From a virus, in the IMG/VR virus record IMGVR_UViG_3300020177_000017, positions 1 through 40,662 of that record: a stretch of DNA of 40,662 nt. The stretch is one strand, 5' to 3'. Position numbers and translations under genes: made by a program. Under the pieces are notes generated by a model that saw only the letters and a program-made list of their open reading frames with translations, did not search any database and was not told the origin of the DNA. Positions 1 through 7,187 of this stretch are shown piece after piece (positions within the stretch are counted from its first letter, which is position 1; each line of letters starts with the position of its first letter).

Positions 1-258
1 GGTGGTTCAGACGGTGGTGGTGATGGAAGTAGTTCATCAGGTGGTTCAGAAGGTAGTGGAGAAGGTAGTGGAGAAGGTAGTGGAGAAGGTTCTGGCGAAG
101 GAAGTGGAGAAGGTAGTGGAGAAGGTGAAGGTTCTGGTGAAGGTTCCGGTGAAGGTGAAGGTGAAGGAGAAGGTAGTGGAGAGGGTGAAGGTGAAGGAGA
201 AGGTTCTGGTGAAGGAGAAGGAGAAGGTTCTGGTGAAGGTGAAGGAGAAGGTGAAGAA
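1..258 (+). repeat. Low-complexity tandem repeat encoding Gly-Ser-Gly-Glu / Gly-Glu units
   Basis: Degenerate 6- and 12-bp units (GGTAGTGGAGAA, GGTGAAGGAGAA and variants) run nearly uninterrupted from the window edge to about 258, then give way to GAA/AGT-rich acidic sequence up to about 490. All units keep the frame of the surrounding gene. Such tracts can change copy number by slippage. Confidence 0.85.
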
Positions 259-1170
259 GAGTCATCTGAAGAAAGTTCAGAGGAAGAATCAAGTGAAGAG
301 GAATCATCAGAAGAATCGGAAGAAGAAAGTTCAGAAGAAGAATCCGAAGAAGAGAGTGAGGAGGAATCAGAAGAAGAAGAGAGTGAAGAAGAATCTGAGG
401 AAGATGAGGAAGAATCTGATGAGGATGATGAAGAAGAATCCGAAGAAAGTGATGGTGAAGATGAAGAAGATGAGGAAGATGAAAAGGAAAAAAAGTTTAT
501 GCCTATTCAATTAAAGGCGGATATGATGGCTCAACAAGCTCTTACTTTGGATTATAATGCGGTTCTTAATATCGGTGCTTCTATGAGTTCTATTTTTGGT
601 GATAGAAGTTATGGTGCTAATCTTATGATATATGATAATCTTAAACAAGCAAACATTTCACTTAACACATCAGGTGTTACTATGAATGATAATTACGAAG
701 TAACATGGGTAGATGGTGTTTCGGTTTCTTATATGAGAAACTATAAGATGAATGCTATATCAGCATCAGCAAGTAGAATGAAACCATTAGGTAAGTGGGG
801 AACTGTTGGTGTGGGTATTAACTATTCTTATATGACGGGTAAAGACCAATTAGGGCAACAACTTCCTAAGTCTTGGATGTTAGGATATAATGTTGTTTAT
901 TCTAATATGATAAAAATAACTGATAGAATAATGTATTCACCAGCATTGGTTGGAGTTAGTTCTCCATTATCATATACACAAATGCAAGAAACTGATATTG
1001 TAGATTTTTCTACAATCAATAAAGATTTAATGGTTATAGTAGCAAACCCATTCACAATACAATTAACTAATAGATTTTCGTTCAATGTAGGGTGGACAGT
1101 TATAATGAGTACGAGTGAATATCTACCGATATTAAACTCGTTTATGATAGGTTCTAAAATACCATTTTAA
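1..1170 (+). CDS. Acidic Gly/Ser/Glu-repeat protein with C-terminal beta-barrel-like domain (5'-truncated by window edge)
   Basis: The frame beginning at base 1 stays open to the TAA at 1168-1170, so the gene enters from outside the window; the ATG at 499 is internal, not a start. Roughly the first 85 visible residues are Gly-Ser-Gly-Glu and Gly-Glu repeats. The next 80 are Glu/Ser/Asp-rich and end in a Lys cluster. The last ~220 residues are alternating hydrophobic/polar, rich in Gly, Tyr, Asn and Ser, and finish in Pro-Phe. This resembles outer-membrane beta-barrel proteins, whose last residue is often Phe. The 513-bp open frame one base over translates to an implausible Val/Lys polymer and is a shadow. 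The next gene starts 2 bp downstream and is also envelope-like. Function is unknown; an outer-membrane or surface protein is inferred. Confidence 0.7.
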   Translation, partial: GGSDGGGDGSSSSGGSEGSGEGSGEGSGEGSGEGSGEGSGEGEGSGEGSGEGEGEGEGSGEGEGEGEGSGEGEGEGSGEGEGEGEEESSEESSEEESSEEESSEESEEESSEEESEEESEEESEEEESEEESEEDEEESDEDDEEESEESDGEDEEDEEDEKEKKFMPIQLKADMMAQQALTLDYNAVLNIGASMSSIFGDRSYGANLMIYDNLKQANISLNTSGVTMNDNYEVTWVDGVSVSYMRNYKMNAISASASRMKPLGKWGTVGVGINYSYMTGKDQLGQQLPKSWMLGYNVVYSNMIKITDRIMYSPALVGVSSPLSYTQMQETDIVDFSTINKDLMVIVANPFTIQLTNRFSFNVGWTVIMSTSEYLPILNSFMIGSKIPF

Positions 1171-1172
1171 TT

Positions 1173-1721
1173 ATGAATAAAAAAATAGAAATTTCTGTAT
1201 GGTTACTTTGTTTATTAGTAATCGGATTTTGGTTTATTGGATATACTACACAATACCAAAGACCAGCTAAAATAGAATATGTAGAAGTAGTAAAAGAAGT
1301 AGAAGTAGTTGTTACTGATACAATCTATGTAGATAAAATCATAGAAGAAAAAATATATGTACCAAAATACATTACACAAATCGAAAGAGATACAATTAAA
1401 GTAGAAGTACCAGTAGAAGTAATTGTTGAAAAACAAATACCAATTACTAAAAAAGTATATGTGGATAAAGTAGTAGATAGACTTGTTGAAGTTCCCGTCA
1501 ACGAGAAAAAACTATTTTTAGGGTTTGGTTATCAATACGATTTTGAAAATTATTTTAGTGGAGCAAATATAAAGTTAATTCACAAAACACCTAAAGATAA
1601 AATGTTTAGTTTAGATGTTGGTTTCAGAAATGATTTGTTAGATAAAGAAACTAATGTAGGAAGATTAAGACCTTACATTGGAGGTTCTATATATTTTAGA
1701 ATTGATAATCCAAACAAATAG
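1173..1721 (+). CDS. Membrane-anchored protein with Val/Glu-rich repeats and short C-terminal beta domain
   Basis: 182 aa. Residues about 7-26 form one hydrophobic segment after a Lys-Lys start, so an inner-membrane anchor or uncleaved signal is likely. Residues about 35-110 are a low-complexity stretch of Val-Glu-Val, Val-Pro-Val and Tyr-Val-Asp-Lys-type repeats, expected to be extended rather than globular. The last ~70 residues contain four predicted beta strands with alternating aromatic/hydrophobic residues (LFLGFGYQYD, MFSLDVGFRND, RPYIGGSIYFRI). It starts 2 bp after the preceding barrel-like gene and its TAG overlaps the next GTG. I do not recognise the family. The layout would suit a protein tethered in the inner membrane and reaching across the periplasm, but that is inference. 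Confidence 0.75.
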   Translation: MNKKIEISVWLLCLLVIGFWFIGYTTQYQRPAKIEYVEVVKEVEVVVTDTIYVDKIIEEKIYVPKYITQIERDTIKVEVPVEVIVEKQIPITKKVYVDKVVDRLVEVPVNEKKLFLGFGYQYDFENYFSGANIKLIHKTPKDKMFSLDVGFRNDLLDKETNVGRLRPYIGGSIYFRIDNPNK

Positions 1722-3751
1722 TGAAAAAACTTCTTTACATATTATTATTTTTACCCACTTTAGTTTTTGGACAAAGTGGTGAAGGATATGTAAATTACAA
1801 ATCCTATAAAACTCACTATGGGAATGGTTATAGTTCAACCTATAATGGATACACATATAGTGGATTAGCTGATAACGCAACCGAGTTACAAGCAATGTTA
1901 GATGTAAATCACCCTGGTACATCTTTAACACATGAAGGTGAAGCAGTAGCTAATTCAAGTGAAGGATTAAAAGGAGGTAGACCTTCCAGATGGGGGAATG
2001 ATTTTTATGCCGTTTATCACTATGGTTGGTTTCAACCACAAGAAACAGGAACTTACAGATTTACCCTACAATCAGATGATGGTAGTGGTTTATGGATAGA
2101 TGGAGACTTAAAACTATTTAGACCTTGTTGTGGTGCATCCTCTGTGGATGTTTCCTTAACATCAGGACAATGGTACTTCTTTGAAACAAAATGGCAAGAA
2201 TATACAGGTGGTGATTATATGTACTTTATGTACTCACCTCCAAGTAATGCTAATGTGTTTTATGTTGGTGACCAAACACAGTATCTTAAAGTAACTAATA
2301 TAGAACCAGAAGAAGAACCAATAAGTCCTGAAGTAGATTTAGATTTAGAATTCCATTCTCAATTAGCACCAGAAGAATATAGATTCAGAGTTTACTATGA
2401 TGGAACTTCTGCACAAGATGGAACTGAATGGTTGAATACATCTACAATGAACTCTTCTTATTATTTAGATGATGATGGTAGTAAGGATATTACTGATTAT
2501 CTAAATTTAGTCAAAATGGCAGATGGTAAGAAGGCAACTACAACTGGTGGTTGGACGGAGTGGTGTGTGGTTTATGATTATGATACAACTAACAAACGAT
2601 ACAGGGTTGGTATTGATAAAAGAGAATTTCCAAGTGGATTTACTTTTACTGATTTGAAACAATTAAAGTTGTTTGATTTATGGGATGGTGAAATAACTTA
2701 TATGTCAGATGATATCTATTGGGCAAATTATTACATCTATACTGATACTCAATTTGATTTCACAAGTTCAACCTTTTCATCTTATATAAGAGATGCAAAT
2801 GGATTCTATGGAATAAAAGCAGATTTCTCATTTGAAGATGTTGAAATATACAAAGGACATAAAGTATCATTTATGAATCCATCTACCAATATAGAAGGAT
2901 GGACAGCAGAAGAATTTATGGATGATTATATTACAGTTGCAGATGTAGTTGCAGGATTTAACGAATTAGCTGGTGGTGGAATTAATGGTGGATTAAAAGG
3001 AGATTTGAATGGAGTCCAATTACAAAACTCAGATGTTAACCAAGATGGTGAATTTGATTTTCAAGATAGTCAAATAGGATTATCTTTTTTGACTGGTGGT
3101 GATACTCCGTTTGATGGAAGTTTATATGATATAATGAGAATAGTTCCTAAATCAGAATATGATAATACTACAACTACTAATTGGAAAACACAAACAAATA
3201 AATCACCATCAACATCGTTTACGTTTAGTCTTATAGATACGATACAAACTTTAGAGTATAAGGTTTCTTTTATAGGTGATGTAAACCTTTCACATTCTGC
3301 TCCCCAAACAGGTACTTCACCCGCTACCCAATCTACTATATCTTCAAGAATGATGAGTGTAAGAAATTCATCTACTCAAAACAATACTTCGTTAGAGGTT
3401 GATTTAGATATTGAAAAAACTGAAGAACATATAATCATTACATTAGATTTGCCTGAGAATAATTTTAATCTAATTGGTTCTGAATTTAGAATTGGGTTTG
3501 ATAATGAACGAGTAGAATATGATAAGTTAGAAACTAATACAATGATGAATAGCTTTGATGCTAAGAGGAGTTCTTATGTTAAGGTGGGTTCTATATCAAC
3601 TGATGGTTCTCTAACCTTAAACAGCGGCGTTCAATATAAAATTTATTTTAAACCAATACAATCATTTGAATCAACATTAGGATTGGTATCGGTTAAGAAA
3701 TCAGAAGTTGTTGATGTAAATGCTAATATAATAAATGTAATTATAAAATGA
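1721..3751 (+). CDS. Secreted PA14-like protein with dockerin-like and cohesin-like segments
   Basis: 676 aa, GTG start overlapping the upstream TAG by one base (TAGTG). Residues 1-17 form a clean Sec signal peptide (Lys-Lys, Leu-rich core, FG before Gln-Ser). Residues about 85-195 match the PA14 fold, with a Tyr-Arg-Phe-Thr strand, Ser-Asp-Asp-Gly-Ser and Leu-Trp-Ile-Asp-Gly; PA14 domains usually bind or shape carbohydrate interactions. Around 437-450 there is a calcium-loop-like DVNQDGEFDFQD as in dockerins. Residues about 540-676 look like a cohesin-type beta sandwich. No catalytic domain is recognisable. The following lipoprotein overlaps it by 4 bp, so the two are probably co-expressed. 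A surface, adhesion or glycan-binding role is inferred; a virion role cannot be excluded. Confidence 0.75.
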   Translation: MKKLLYILLFLPTLVFGQSGEGYVNYKSYKTHYGNGYSSTYNGYTYSGLADNATELQAMLDVNHPGTSLTHEGEAVANSSEGLKGGRPSRWGNDFYAVYHYGWFQPQETGTYRFTLQSDDGSGLWIDGDLKLFRPCCGASSVDVSLTSGQWYFFETKWQEYTGGDYMYFMYSPPSNANVFYVGDQTQYLKVTNIEPEEEPISPEVDLDLEFHSQLAPEEYRFRVYYDGTSAQDGTEWLNTSTMNSSYYLDDDGSKDITDYLNLVKMADGKKATTTGGWTEWCVVYDYDTTNKRYRVGIDKREFPSGFTFTDLKQLKLFDLWDGEITYMSDDIYWANYYIYTDTQFDFTSSTFSSYIRDANGFYGIKADFSFEDVEIYKGHKVSFMNPSTNIEGWTAEEFMDDYITVADVVAGFNELAGGGINGGLKGDLNGVQLQNSDVNQDGEFDFQDSQIGLSFLTGGDTPFDGSLYDIMRIVPKSEYDNTTTTNWKTQTNKSPSTSFTFSLIDTIQTLEYKVSFIGDVNLSHSAPQTGTSPATQSTISSRMMSVRNSSTQNNTSLEVDLDIEKTEEHIIITLDLPENNFNLIGSEFRIGFDNERVEYDKLETNTMMNSFDAKRSSYVKVGSISTDGSLTLNSGVQYKIYFKPIQSFESTLGLVSVKKSEVVDVNANIINVIIK

Positions 3752-4089
3752 GAAAGATATTATTATTTATATTATTAATTTTGGTATCTTGTCAACCTGA
3801 TGAGTTAATGGTTGTTGAACCATATCCACAATACGAAATGATATTTGAGGAATCAATATCTAAAGTGGTTGATGGACAAGAGTTCTCATTTGAGGTATCA
3901 ACAACTGAAGAATATACGTTGATTATATCACACCAAAATAGTTCAGTAATATCAAAAGAATCATTCATGCCAACAATGGGATTGAATACTAAAATCCTTT
4001 ATACAAAATCTTTACCTAAAGGAGAATTAAACTTAATATTAATTTTATCTAAAGAAGAAATCCAAAAAACTACTATTATTATAGAATAA
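3748..4089 (+). CDS. Putative lipoprotein
   Basis: 113 aa. The N-terminus is Met-Arg-Lys followed by an Ile/Leu-rich core and a lipobox LVSC with Cys at about residue 15, so it should be lipidated and anchored in a host membrane. The mature part is about 98 residues, acidic near its start and then beta-rich, with no recognised domain. ATG overlaps the stop of the PA14-like gene (ATGA), which argues that the two are translated together. Lipoproteins in phage genomes often serve superinfection exclusion or lysis; nothing here decides between them. Confidence 0.75.
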   Translation: MRKILLFILLILVSCQPDELMVVEPYPQYEMIFEESISKVVDGQEFSFEVSTTEEYTLIISHQNSSVISKESFMPTMGLNTKILYTKSLPKGELNLILILSKEEIQKTTIIIE

Positions 4090-4090
4090 T

Positions 4091-4099
4091 ATATTTATA
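4091..4099 (+). promoter_or_regulatory. ATATTTATA late-promoter-like motif
   Basis: The nonamer found before many virion genes in this window occurs here only 3 bp before the PAP2 ATG. If it acts at -10, the transcript would start at or inside the ATG, so it may be leaderless or the match may be fortuitous. Confidence 0.3.
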
Positions 4100-4102
4100 G
4101 GT

Positions 4103-4759
4103 ATGTTAGTATATGATTTCAAAAATGTGGGAAAGATTTATGGATTGACCAATAATGATTCGGTTGAACCAAAACATGCTGACCGTATTGCTGAAATTCC
4201 TAAATCTATTTTTTCTGGGTTTAAGTATGAGAGGTATAAAAATATGCCTCCATATAAAAACGAATCTATGAGAACAATGCAGGAATTAATTAGATTATCA
4301 CAAATACCATCTAATGATGAATTTACTTTGAAGATGGATAAAGTGAAAGAATCTTTTAAAAATTTATGTGAAGAATTAGATATTGATTTCCCAAAAGAAA
4401 TGGTAAAAGATTTAAAAGATGCTGCTAGTGGTGTGATATTAGATTTAAAATATCACTACAATAGACCGAGGCCTTACAAATTAGCACCTTTACTTAATAT
4501 AGAATTAGATACTAACGAAATCGAAGATACAACATCAGATTCACCATCTTATCCTTCTGGACACGCAGCTCAAGGTATTCTGATATCCAATTATTTAGCT
4601 TACAAAAATCCTTTACATAGAGGAAAGATTTTGAGGTTAGGTAGAGATATAGCAAAGAGTAGAGTTACTGCAAAAGTTCACTATCAATCGGATGTAGATT
4701 TTGGTTCAATGATTGGAAACGATATGTTCAACTATTTAAAAGAAAACAAATTAATATAA
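4103..4759 (+). CDS. PAP2-superfamily phosphatase
   Basis: 218 aa, with no signal peptide or membrane segment, hence probably cytoplasmic. The three PAP2/haloperoxidase motifs appear in order: KYHYNRPRP near residues 116-124, YPSGHA near 150-156, and SR...H...D near 189-201 (SRVTAKVHYQSDVDFG). The conserved His in the second and third motifs are the expected phospho-enzyme chemistry residues. Family members remove phosphate from lipids, sugars or nucleotides; substrate is not visible here. The N-terminal half is helical and specific to phage-type homologues. Its stop overlaps the next ATG (TAATG), so it heads a three-gene cluster. Confidence 0.85.
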   Translation: MLVYDFKNVGKIYGLTNNDSVEPKHADRIAEIPKSIFSGFKYERYKNMPPYKNESMRTMQELIRLSQIPSNDEFTLKMDKVKESFKNLCEELDIDFPKEMVKDLKDAASGVILDLKYHYNRPRPYKLAPLLNIELDTNEIEDTTSDSPSYPSGHAAQGILISNYLAYKNPLHRGKILRLGRDIAKSRVTAKVHYQSDVDFGSMIGNDMFNYLKENKLI

Positions 4760-4959
4760 TGCCAGCAAAATTAAAACCAAGTACAAAGGAATATCTTAGA
4801 GATAAAAATGGCAGACAAATCAATAAATGGTTTTGGAAGCATTATACTTTGAGTGGGGCAGGAACAGAAGAGTTGATAAAGTTATATGGCACACCTTCCT
4901 ATAAGAAGAAAAAACAAATGATTAAAAGAGAACTTCAAAAAAGAGGAGTAGAACTATGA
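4759..4959 (+). CDS. Small basic conserved phage protein
   Basis: 66 aa, starting inside the PAP2 stop codon (TAATG) and ending 4 bp into the next gene. It is Lys/Arg-rich, with KPSTKEYLRD near the start, an aromatic NKWFWKHYTLSG segment and a basic helical C-terminus. It resembles short uncharacterised proteins seen in other T4-like marine phages, by recollection of the pattern rather than a search. No function can be given; the charge would permit nucleic-acid binding. Confidence 0.65.
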   Translation: MPAKLKPSTKEYLRDKNGRQINKWFWKHYTLSGAGTEELIKLYGTPSYKKKKQMIKRELQKRGVEL

Positions 4960-5192
4960 AAGAATTTGCAGTACAAAAACAATTAATACCAGTAGATACT
5001 AATACTGGAGACCCTTCTTGGGCAAAAAGACAGATTTGGGTTTATAAATTAAATGGAGATGATACTATTGATGAGTATGATACTCAATCTGAAGCAGAAA
5101 TAAAAAGAGATGAATTGGATTCTAACGACCCGACAAGTAGAGTATATAGGGTAGTAAGAAGAATAGACCAATTTAACTATGAAGTGCTTTAG
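4956..5192 (+). CDS. Hypothetical protein
   Basis: 78 aa, ATGA overlap with the preceding gene. It looks like a small alpha/beta protein: a beta-rich N-terminal half with IWVYKLNGDDTIDEY, an acidic helix (SEAEIKRDELDSND) and a final strand pair (SRVYRVVRRI). No signal, membrane segment or catalytic motif is visible. It closes the PAP2 cluster; the next 300 bp are noncoding. Confidence 0.6.
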   Translation: MKEFAVQKQLIPVDTNTGDPSWAKRQIWVYKLNGDDTIDEYDTQSEAEIKRDELDSNDPTSRVYRVVRRIDQFNYEVL

Positions 5193-5447
5193 TTGTCTTG
5201 TCTAAATTTTTATTTTAATTTTTTTATTTAACACTTGTCTTGTCTTGCACCGTGTCACTGTGTCCGAAAAATCAAAAAGAATATTTGCTCGGTCCAACAA
5301 TCGTTTCTGATTGAAGTTTGGAAGCGTTTAGACTCATAGCTTCACCTTAGAGTATCGTATGTTCGTATAATACATATAGACCAAAATCACCAAACATAAA
5401 AAAAATTTGAACTTTTTTCACTTTTTGAAAATTTAGTTGAAAGTGTT
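5193..5447 (+). other. Noncoding region upstream of host-type promoter
   Basis: Longest gene-free stretch of the window. It holds two 11-bp direct copies of TTGTCTTGTCT (5193-5203 and 5235-5245), a locally GC-richer stretch around 5246-5266, a weak GAAGC/GCTTC inverted repeat (5321-5325 and 5339-5343), and A/T runs at 5399-5435. No open frame with a plausible start and no tRNA is seen. A small RNA, operator region or origin is possible but not shown. Confidence 0.4.
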
Positions 5448-5477
5448 TGGAATTGTAAAATATTTTTCGTATATTTG
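5448..5477 (+). promoter_or_regulatory. Bacteroidota-type promoter (TTG-N19-TATATTTG)
   Basis: A -33 TTTG (TTG at 5448-5450), a 19-bp spacer and a -7 TATATTTG at 5470-5477 match the Bacteroidota consensus TTTG/TAnnTTTG. Transcription should start near 5483, so the in-frame GTG at 5477 cannot be the start of the next gene and ATG 5501 is preferred. Confidence 0.75.
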
Positions 5478-5500
5478 TGGATAAACATCAAATAGAATAT

Positions 5501-5860
5501 ATGGAAGATAAAGTACCTTACGGAGAAACCGCAGTAGAATTTTGTGAAAGAACCTACCCAGAAACTTGTAAAGAGTTTAAACTAATTTTAGATGAGATGT
5601 ATGAAACCTTTTGTAAGAAACAAAGAAATTATGGACCAGGCAACATTTCAGTTGGTTCATCTTTGGAAACCGAAGAAGATGTTAAAGTAGCATTGACGGG
5701 TTTGTGGTTTAGAAAGAATGATAAAATCCAAAGATTACTTCAGTTAGTTGTAAAAGGTCAACCCGATGAGGTTGGTGAAAATATTCAAGATACTTATGAG
5801 GATTTATCAGTTTATGGTATAATCTCTCAATTAGTACAAAGAGGTAAATGGGCAAAATAA
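5501..5860 (+). CDS. DUF1599 (nucleotide-modification-associated) family protein
   Basis: 119 aa. The start at 5501 is chosen because the GTG at 5477 lies within the -7 promoter box. The sequence follows the DUF1599 pattern: CKKQRNYGPGNIS, then LWFRKNDKIQRLLQL, then a helical NIQDTYEDLSVYGII. It resembles the MazG/dUTPase-like all-alpha group in having acidic residues on paired helices. The family is listed as associated with nucleotide modification in phages, but its reaction is not settled. It is followed directly by a small ORF, a metallophosphoesterase and dCMP deaminase, consistent with a nucleotide-metabolism operon driven by the promoter just upstream. Confidence 0.7.
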   Translation: MEDKVPYGETAVEFCERTYPETCKEFKLILDEMYETFCKKQRNYGPGNISVGSSLETEEDVKVALTGLWFRKNDKIQRLLQLVVKGQPDEVGENIQDTYEDLSVYGIISQLVQRGKWAK

Positions 5861-5994
5861 AATTTAATACTTACTTGGTATGGGGGCAGATTTACATCCT
5901 ACCCTATATTAAGTTAACACACAATAGAAACCTCAATGGTGATTTAGAACTTATCATTGGTTGGTTAAATAAAGAATTGGTAATCGGAATTTAA
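5848..5994 (+). CDS. Small hydrophobic ORF
   Basis: 48 aa, overlapping the end of the DUF1599 gene by 13 bp and ending 1 bp before the metallophosphoesterase ATG, so it fills the gap exactly. GAGG lies 4 bp before the ATG. The product is rich in Ile, Leu, Tyr and Trp, with an amphipathic rather than clearly transmembrane character. No family is recognised. Support is positional only. Confidence 0.45.
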   Translation: MGKIKFNTYLVWGQIYILPYIKLTHNRNLNGDLELIIGWLNKELVIGI

Positions 5995-5995
5995 T

Positions 5996-6676
5996 ATGAG
6001 AATCTGGCACATATCAGATACACACACTTATCACAATTTGTTGGAAGTTCCAACTGATATTGATATGGTGATTTTTAGTGGGGATTGTTCTAATCCAAAA
6101 GACCCTTACAATAACGAAGCTGAGGTAAGAGGTTTTATTGATTGGTATCGTTCACTAAAGATACCTTTAAAGATATTTGTTGCTGGAAATCACGATACTT
6201 CTATTGAAAACAAATTCGTAACCAAAGAAGATTTTGAAAGACACAAAATTATCTATTTGGAAAATGAAAGTATCACTATTGAAGGATTAAAAATCTTTGG
6301 TTCACCTCATACTCCAACATTTGGATATGGTTGGGCTTTTAATAAAGATAGAACTAAGTTGGAAAGAATTTGGAGAAAAGCTATTGATGAAGATGTGAAT
6401 ATTGTTATCACCCACGGACCTCCAAAGGGTATCTTAGATTTATCATTTGATAGAGCTGGAAATTTAGAAAGGTGTGGTGATAAATCCCTTCTCAATAGAG
6501 TAATGGAAGTAAATCCAAAATTATGTTTATTTGGACACATCCACAACCACCAAGATATTATCAATCAGGGAACAATGAAGTTGAGTGGATTAGATACTAT
6601 CTTCTCAAATGGTTCGGTGATGAAAGATGGTAGATTTGGTAAATTAACTTCAAACGGAAACATCTTTGAGTTATAA
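5996..6676 (+). CDS. Calcineurin-like metallophosphoesterase
   Basis: 226 aa. Metal-binding motifs are in order and intact: SDTH (D8, H10), GD with D30, GNHD near 65-68, a THGPP His near 141, and GHIHNH near 181-186. This is the two-metal phosphoesterase fold, acting on phosphomonoesters, phosphodiesters or nucleotides; the specific substrate is not evident. The short size resembles the YfcE/phage single-domain group. It sits between the DUF1599 gene and dCMP deaminase, so a nucleotide or nucleic-acid substrate is a reasonable inference. TATAAATA overlaps its stop codon. Confidence 0.9.
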   Translation: MRIWHISDTHTYHNLLEVPTDIDMVIFSGDCSNPKDPYNNEAEVRGFIDWYRSLKIPLKIFVAGNHDTSIENKFVTKEDFERHKIIYLENESITIEGLKIFGSPHTPTFGYGWAFNKDRTKLERIWRKAIDEDVNIVITHGPPKGILDLSFDRAGNLERCGDKSLLNRVMEVNPKLCLFGHIHNHQDIINQGTMKLSGLDTIFSNGSVMKDGRFGKLTSNGNIFEL

Positions 6677-6688
6677 ATACTTATTATT

Positions 6689-7147
6689 ATGAGATGGGTA
6701 GAATACTTTCAAAATTTAGCACACCAAATTAAACTCAAATCCAAAGATGAGAGAACTCAGATTGGAGCAGTAATAGTTGGTAAAGATAAAGAAATTGTAT
6801 CAACAGGTTACAACTCATTTCCCAGAGGTATTGATGATACAATAAAAGAAAGACAAGAAAGGCCAGAGAAATATTTTTGGTTTGAACACGCTGAAAGAAA
6901 TGCCATATATAACGCAGCTCGAATTGGAGTTTCTACTAAAGGATGTACAATGTATCTAAGTTGTGGTATCCCTTGCTCTGATTGTGCTAGAGGAATTATC
7001 AATGCTGGAATCGTAAGAATCTTTTGTGAAAGAGGTGGTGGAGCAAAAGGACCTAAGTGGGAAGAATCCGCTGAAAGGAGTTGGAAGATGTTCGAAGAAG
7101 CTGGAGTAAATGTTCAGTTTTATGATGAAGGTAATAACGGAATCTAA
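6689..7147 (+). CDS. Deoxycytidylate (dCMP) deaminase
   Basis: 152 aa. Cytidine-deaminase fold with zinc site HAE at 67-69 (H67, catalytic E69) and PCSDC (C96, C99). The TQIGAVIV and GYNSFPRG segments near the N-terminus are typical of dCMP deaminases in T4-like phages. The enzyme converts dCMP to dUMP to feed dTTP synthesis. Zinc ligands are complete, so activity is expected. It lies 12 bp after the metallophosphoesterase, most likely in the same transcript as the DUF1599 gene. Confidence 0.9.
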   Translation: MRWVEYFQNLAHQIKLKSKDERTQIGAVIVGKDKEIVSTGYNSFPRGIDDTIKERQERPEKYFWFEHAERNAIYNAARIGVSTKGCTMYLSCGIPCSDCARGIINAGIVRIFCERGGGAKGPKWEESAERSWKMFEEAGVNVQFYDEGNNGI

Positions 7148-7162
7148 TCTTTCTTAAATTCG

Positions 7163-7175
7163 AATATTTATATAG
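7163..7175 (+). promoter_or_regulatory. Late-promoter-like motif AATATTTATATAG
   Basis: ATATTTATA at 7164-7172 lies 16 bp before the next ATG. The sequence from here through AGAAAGGAA is identical to that before the virion gene at 24882. AAAGGA at 7176-7181 gives a good ribosome binding site 6 bp before ATG. Confidence 0.55.
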
Positions 7176-7187
7176 AAAGGAATTATA

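Noticed and set aside
1-258. CRISPR-like or transposon-end repeats
   Set aside because: The repeats are contiguous 6- and 12-bp coding units without spacers or terminal inverted repeats.
2-514. 170-codon + strand open frame starting at base 2
   Set aside because: It is the frame-shifted reading of the GSGE/acidic repeat of the real gene (frame 1, 1-1170). Its Val/Lys/Glu polymer composition is an artefact.
1215-1436. Minus-strand open frames throughout, for example 1215-1436, 16524-16907 and 23503-23985
   Set aside because: All lie antisense to convincing + strand genes, have biased Phe/Tyr/Leu or Gly/Phe composition mirrored from the sense codons, and lack any promoter or ribosome site.
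5193-5447. tRNA or CRISPR array in the noncoding island
   Set aside because: No cloverleaf with a T-loop GTTCRA signature and only two short direct repeats, so neither is supported.
5477-5500. GTG start adding 8 residues to the DUF1599 gene
   Set aside because: The codon lies in the -7 promoter box, upstream of any transcript start.
6672-6679. Exact T4 late motif TATAAATA before the dCMP deaminase
   Set aside because: It coincides with the stop of the phosphoesterase gene, is a single occurrence, and is too close to the ATG; chance match is likely in AT-rich DNA.
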